NCBI GenBank assembly: GCA_965371445.1 | Contig: CBDUYN010000031.1 | Span: forward strand, 5,360 to 69,359 | Direction: 5' to 3' | Source: DASWIG01 sp965371445 | Lineage (GTDB): Bacteria > Acidobacteriota > Thermoanaerobaculia > Multivoradales > J023 | Length of the DNA: 64,000 nt | Shown here: in pieces, positions 61,910 through 64,000 of the stretch | Layout: the number at the start of each line of letters is the position of its first letter | Numbering within the stretch: position 1 is the first letter of the stretch | Notes under the pieces: generated by a model | What the model saw: only the letters and a program-made list of their open reading frames with translations | Database searches by the model: none | What the model was told of the DNA's origin: nothing | Made by a program: the position numbers and the translations under genes

Positions 61910-61957
61910 GCAAAAGACATCCAATCCTGAAAAATGGGCTCTTAAATCGGGCAAAAT
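61910..61957 (+). repeat. 48-base dispersed repeat, copy 2
   Basis: GCAAAAGACATCC, then CTGAAAAATGG, GCTCTTAAATCGGGCAAAA; aligns with 44340-44387 on the same strand. Its first half shares GCAAAAGAC with the cores of the 42-base array 160 bases upstream. Confidence 0.65.
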
Positions 61958-62129
61958 GGGCCTGTCGGCGTTACCGGGCCGATTTTCAGGAAAACCTGAC
62001 AAAAATTGTCACTTTTTGGCGGATCACGGTTCTCAGGCGGGCAGACGGCGGCTGCCGCGCGTGCGGCGTTGAGCGACCTCGTGCATGCCTCGGAGCTCGA
62101 TCGTCACCGAGGGCGTTCCACGCAGCTCG

Positions 62130-62176
62130 GCTTGCCCTTGTCTGAGGGCGCGCCATAGCGCGCCCCAAGGGCAAGC
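62130..62176. repeat. Long bulged hairpin
   Basis: GCTTGCCCTTG (62130-62140) pairs with CAAGGGCAAGC (62166-62176), and after a one-sided TCTGA bulge GGGCGCGC pairs with GCGCGCCC around a CATA loop: 19 base pairs in 47 bases. GCTTGCCCTTG occurs again at 62251-62261. It lacks a U-run. A REP-like element or an RNA structure are both possible. Confidence 0.6.
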
Positions 62177-62327
62177 AGAGGGGTGGTGGACGGTCGAGTC
62201 ATGGCCATCTACCGCCTGAGCCTCCGTTCGGGGGCTTCAGGTGCTTGCCCTTGCCACCCAGACATTTAGCCGCTATCGATTCAAGTGTTTCGGGCTCCTA
62301 GCCAGGAGGCGCGCTCTCCTGTAAAAT

Positions 62328-62549
62328 ATGGCCATGACCGTCGAATTGGCAACCAGCGTCGAGGACCAACTGCGGGATCTCGCCTCGAAACAGGGACGAG
62401 ACGTCGACAGGCTCGTCGAAGAGGCCATCCAGAAGTATATCGAGGCTGCATCCGTCACCGACTTGGACCCCGCCGAGGTCGCTGAGGCTCAGGTCGCCCT
62501 GATGGGCGAGCTCGACGAGATTCCCGAATGGAAGGATGGCGGTGCGTGA
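62328..62549 (+). CDS. Antitoxin-like protein with a truncated toxin partner
   Basis: A 73-residue protein (or 71 if the second ATG is used): VELATSVEDQLRDLASKQGR then DVDRLVEEAIQKYIEA resembles the RHH-type DNA-binding end of MazE/VapB-like antitoxins, followed by an acidic toxin-binding tail ending DEIPEWKDGGA. Its stop overlaps a MazF remnant by 14 bases, fixing its identity as an antitoxin. No Shine-Dalgarno is visible. Confidence 0.65.
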   Translation: MAMTVELATSVEDQLRDLASKQGRDVDRLVEEAIQKYIEAASVTDLDPAEVAEAQVALMGELDEIPEWKDGGA

Positions 62550-62682
62550 AGCGTGCGTTGCGAACATCGACAACATTCTGACGGTTCCCCGCCATCGCTT
62601 GAGGTGGCTGATGGGCGCCTTCGCCTCCGCAAAAGTAGAAAAGCTCGACGAGGCCGTCAAGACGGCCCTCGGCGTGCGCTGA
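62536..62682 (+). pseudogene. MazF/PemK toxin remnant
   Basis: Forty-eight codons (CVANIDNILTVPRHRLR...KVEKLDEAVKTALGVR) match the C-terminal half of MazF-type endoribonucleases; the N-terminal half with the RGE-x-x motif is gone. The deletion fused a short start, MAVREA, to the middle of the gene. Confidence 0.75.
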
Positions 62683-62699
62683 GCGGCGACCTGCGGCCT

Positions 62700-63263
62700 C
62701 GCGCCCTATCCTTGCAGGCAGTAGAGCGGCTCACCAGCGTGCTCGTCCTTCCGCACCCCGAGCGAGAATCGAGCGAGGTCAAGAACCTCCGCCCCAACCT
62801 GGAGACCGAGGCAGTCGCGATGGAGGTCGTCATGGAGCACGAGCGCGCCCGCGACTGCCAGGTGAAGGACGTCAGCGCCAAGAACCTCGGCTACGACGTC
62901 ACCAGCCTCGACACCCGGTCTGGAAAGATACGCCTGATCGAGGTCAAGGGCCTCGCCGCAGCCACCGGCACGATTCTCTGGTCGCCGAACGAGAAGCGCG
63001 TCGCTGAGGACCGCCGTGACTGTTACTGGCTCTACGTCGTCACCAACTGTGGCACCGAGCCCACCTTGCAGAAGCCCATCCACGACCCGATTCAATACGA
63101 CTGGCACGAGGTCCGCAAGGTGCAGCACTACTGCCTAAGAGTGGACGCGATCACCCAACCGATGGAGGTCCGCGATTTCCGAGACATCGTCTCGGAAGCT
63201 GTCGGAAGGAAACATGAAGGCCAGAAAATCCGAGACGCCGTCTCGGATATCCAGCCCTGCTGA
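62700..63263 (+). pseudogene. C-terminal DUF3883 fragment of a defence-type helicase
   Basis: The frame carries RPNLETEAVAMEVVMEHERA, DVSAKNLGYDVTSLDTRSG, IRLIEVKGLAAATGTILWSP, NEKRVAEDRRDCYWLYVVTN and CLRVDAITQPM: the DUF3883 nuclease-like domain found at the end of large SNF2-type helicases in phage-defence loci. The helicase core is missing and no start is present, so this is a leftover of a roughly 1000-residue gene. Composition is normal for the window. Confidence 0.75.
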
Positions 63264-63489
63264 GATTGCCAATGCCTTCCCGTTATCCTGGTCGCACTAT
63301 GTCCTGCTCGTGCGGCGCAGCCGATCCGACGAAGCACGGGCCTTCTATGAAACCGAAGCCGGTCCGTTCACCCACGCAGATGCGGGGCAGATGCACCTCT
63401 ACCTCAACTATGCGCGGGAGCACTGGACCCATAACTGGGTGGCACCAGGCGGAGGCCCCGCACCAGGCGGAGGCCCCGGGACCTCATAG
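63214..63489 (+). pseudogene. DUF1016 (YhcG-type PD-(D/E)XK) remnant
   Basis: The reading frame joins AFPLSWSHYVLLVRRSRSDEARAFYETEA, from the N-terminal DUF1016 domain, directly to FTHADAGQMHLYLNYAREHWT, from the C-terminal nuclease domain. About 150-200 residues between them are missing, and the end degenerates into GGGPAPGGGP. It overlaps the DUF3883 fragment's end. Confidence 0.7.
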
Positions 63490-63832
63490 TCCTCGAAGGC
63501 GCCCAGGCCGTTGTCGATGAAGCGGCTGCGGAGCCGGCCTCGGTGGCCTTCTGGGGTCAGCATTAGGCGCCTCATCCTCGATATTCCCGGAAACGGGCCG
63601 CCATCTTACCTGAAGCTTGGGCTTGCCGGAGCTCGTCGGAGCGGAATCGACCGCCGGCGGTCCCAGTGGAAGAGGGTCGTCAGGCTGGAGCCGGCGGTAG
63701 CCTGACGGCTCCGAAGATTTGGCAGACTTGGCGGCTGACTTCGGAGATTTGGCAGACGTCTGCCAAATTTGCGATTTCAGCAAGAAGCTTGGTGACGCTG
63801 GACAGTCCACCCCTTGATTCTTGGTTGAGAAA
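63490..63832. other. Non-coding stretch with a 22-bp perfect palindrome
   Basis: No gene is supported. At 63747-63768 the arms ATTTGGCAGAC and GTCTGCCAAAT form a perfect palindrome with no loop. ATTTGGCAGAC also occurs as a direct copy at 63717-63727. Confidence 0.6.
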
Positions 63833-63862
63833 ATGTCCCGAGACTATATCCTGAGATCCTCT

Positions 63863-64000
63863 CCCGGGTCCCGGAAATGCCATCCGCGTTTTTCAGGTAC
63901 CCTTCCCGGGTCCCGGAAATGCCATCCCGATTTCTCAGGTACCCTTCCCGGGTCCCGGAAATACCATCCCGATTTCTCAGGTACCCTTCCCGGGTCCCGG
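63863..64000 (+). repeat. 42-bp tandem repeat array running off the window
   Basis: CCCGGGTCCCGG recurs at 63863, 63905, 63947 and 63989, an exact 42-base period, with the rest of each unit (GAAATGCCATCC... TTTCAGGTACCCTT) near identical. More than three copies are visible and the array is cut by the window end. An open frame from ATG at 63833 reads through it in 14-residue units (PGSRKCHPDFSGTL), but no ribosome site is seen. Confidence 0.9.

Larger units (their letters stand above)
61417..62327. other. Gene-free repeat-rich region
   Basis: About 0.9 kb with no credible gene. It holds a 42-base tandem array (61583-61750), a 48-base dispersed repeat (61910-61957) and a large hairpin (62130-62176). 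The stretch 61417-61560 shows nothing recognisable. Confidence 0.7.

Noticed and set aside
63863..64000. CRISPR array at the window end
   Set aside because: The 42-base units are contiguous and nearly identical throughout; there are no variable spacers between repeats, and no cas gene is present in the window.

Overview
This is a GC-rich (roughly two-thirds GC by eye) bacterial chromosome segment with dense coding on both strands, short intergenic gaps and many ATGA stop/start overlaps. A TonB-dependent receptor and SppA point to a Gram-negative cell envelope. Serine/threonine kinase with AAA domain, DUF4097 and LiaF-like proteins, an ELWxxDGT-repeat remnant ending in a FADGFESGD-type tail, and a heterotetrameric sarcosine oxidase all fit an Acidobacteriota/Thermoanaerobaculia-like or similar high-GC soil or sediment lineage. 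That placement is inference; there is no rRNA in the window.

Layout. 0-8.3 kb: end of mnmA, a DUF420 membrane protein, a phosphate-binding-like periplasmic protein, a ParE-type toxin-antitoxin pair, then a catabolic block (2-aminobenzoyl-CoA/salicylyl-CoA-type monooxygenase-reductase fusion, TonB receptor, molybdenum-hydroxylase FAD subunit, KynB-like cyclase). 8.3-9.5 kb: gene remnants. 9.5-24.5 kb: kinase-AAA protein, serine biosynthesis operon (serC-like, serA), gcvT and gcvH, envelope-stress-like DUF4097/LiaF proteins, an ATP-grasp enzyme, YjbQ, a fused E1 alpha-beta dehydrogenase, YceI and Uma2. 24.5-26.6 kb: a decayed patch (HicB, GAF and DUF4301 remnants). 26.6-29.8 kb: rfbB and an rfbC-DUF4301 fusion. 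29.9-30.05 kb: a compact unannotated small RNA with consensus promoter and terminator. 30.1-44.3 kb: MarR regulator with a palindromic operator, sterol-desaturase-like protein, a seven-gene sarcosine/N-methyl amine oxidation operon ending in etfBA, S9 peptidase, NSS transporter, nitroreductase. 44.4-49.1 kb: a serine hydrolase remnant, then a zinc-ribbon membrane protein / membrane helical-repeat protein / CHAT protease module. 49-56 kb: folA, thyA, sppA, a FrnE/DsbA-like selenoprotein whose first active-site cysteine is an in-frame UGA, an anti-sigma-like protein, TIGR04076, aldo/keto reductase. 56.2-61.4 kb: an operon of a glycyl radical enzyme, an SCP2-domain protein, the radical SAM activase and a four-helix membrane protein. 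61.4-64 kb: repeats, hairpins and truncated toxin-antitoxin and defence genes, ending in a 42-bp tandem array that runs off the window.

How the parts fit. Sarcosine-type oxidation feeds one-carbon units to tetrahydrofolate and electrons probably to ETF; GcvT/GcvH, SerA/SerC, ThyA and FolA draw on the same folate/glycine/serine pool. The strongest novelty candidates are the UGA-containing DsbA-family gene with a fitting stem-loop, the glycyl radical enzyme paired with a lipid-binding SCP2 protein, the CHAT module, the 67-nt small RNA, and a G/C-run repeat that has inserted in frame into folA and a sarcosine oxidase subunit.
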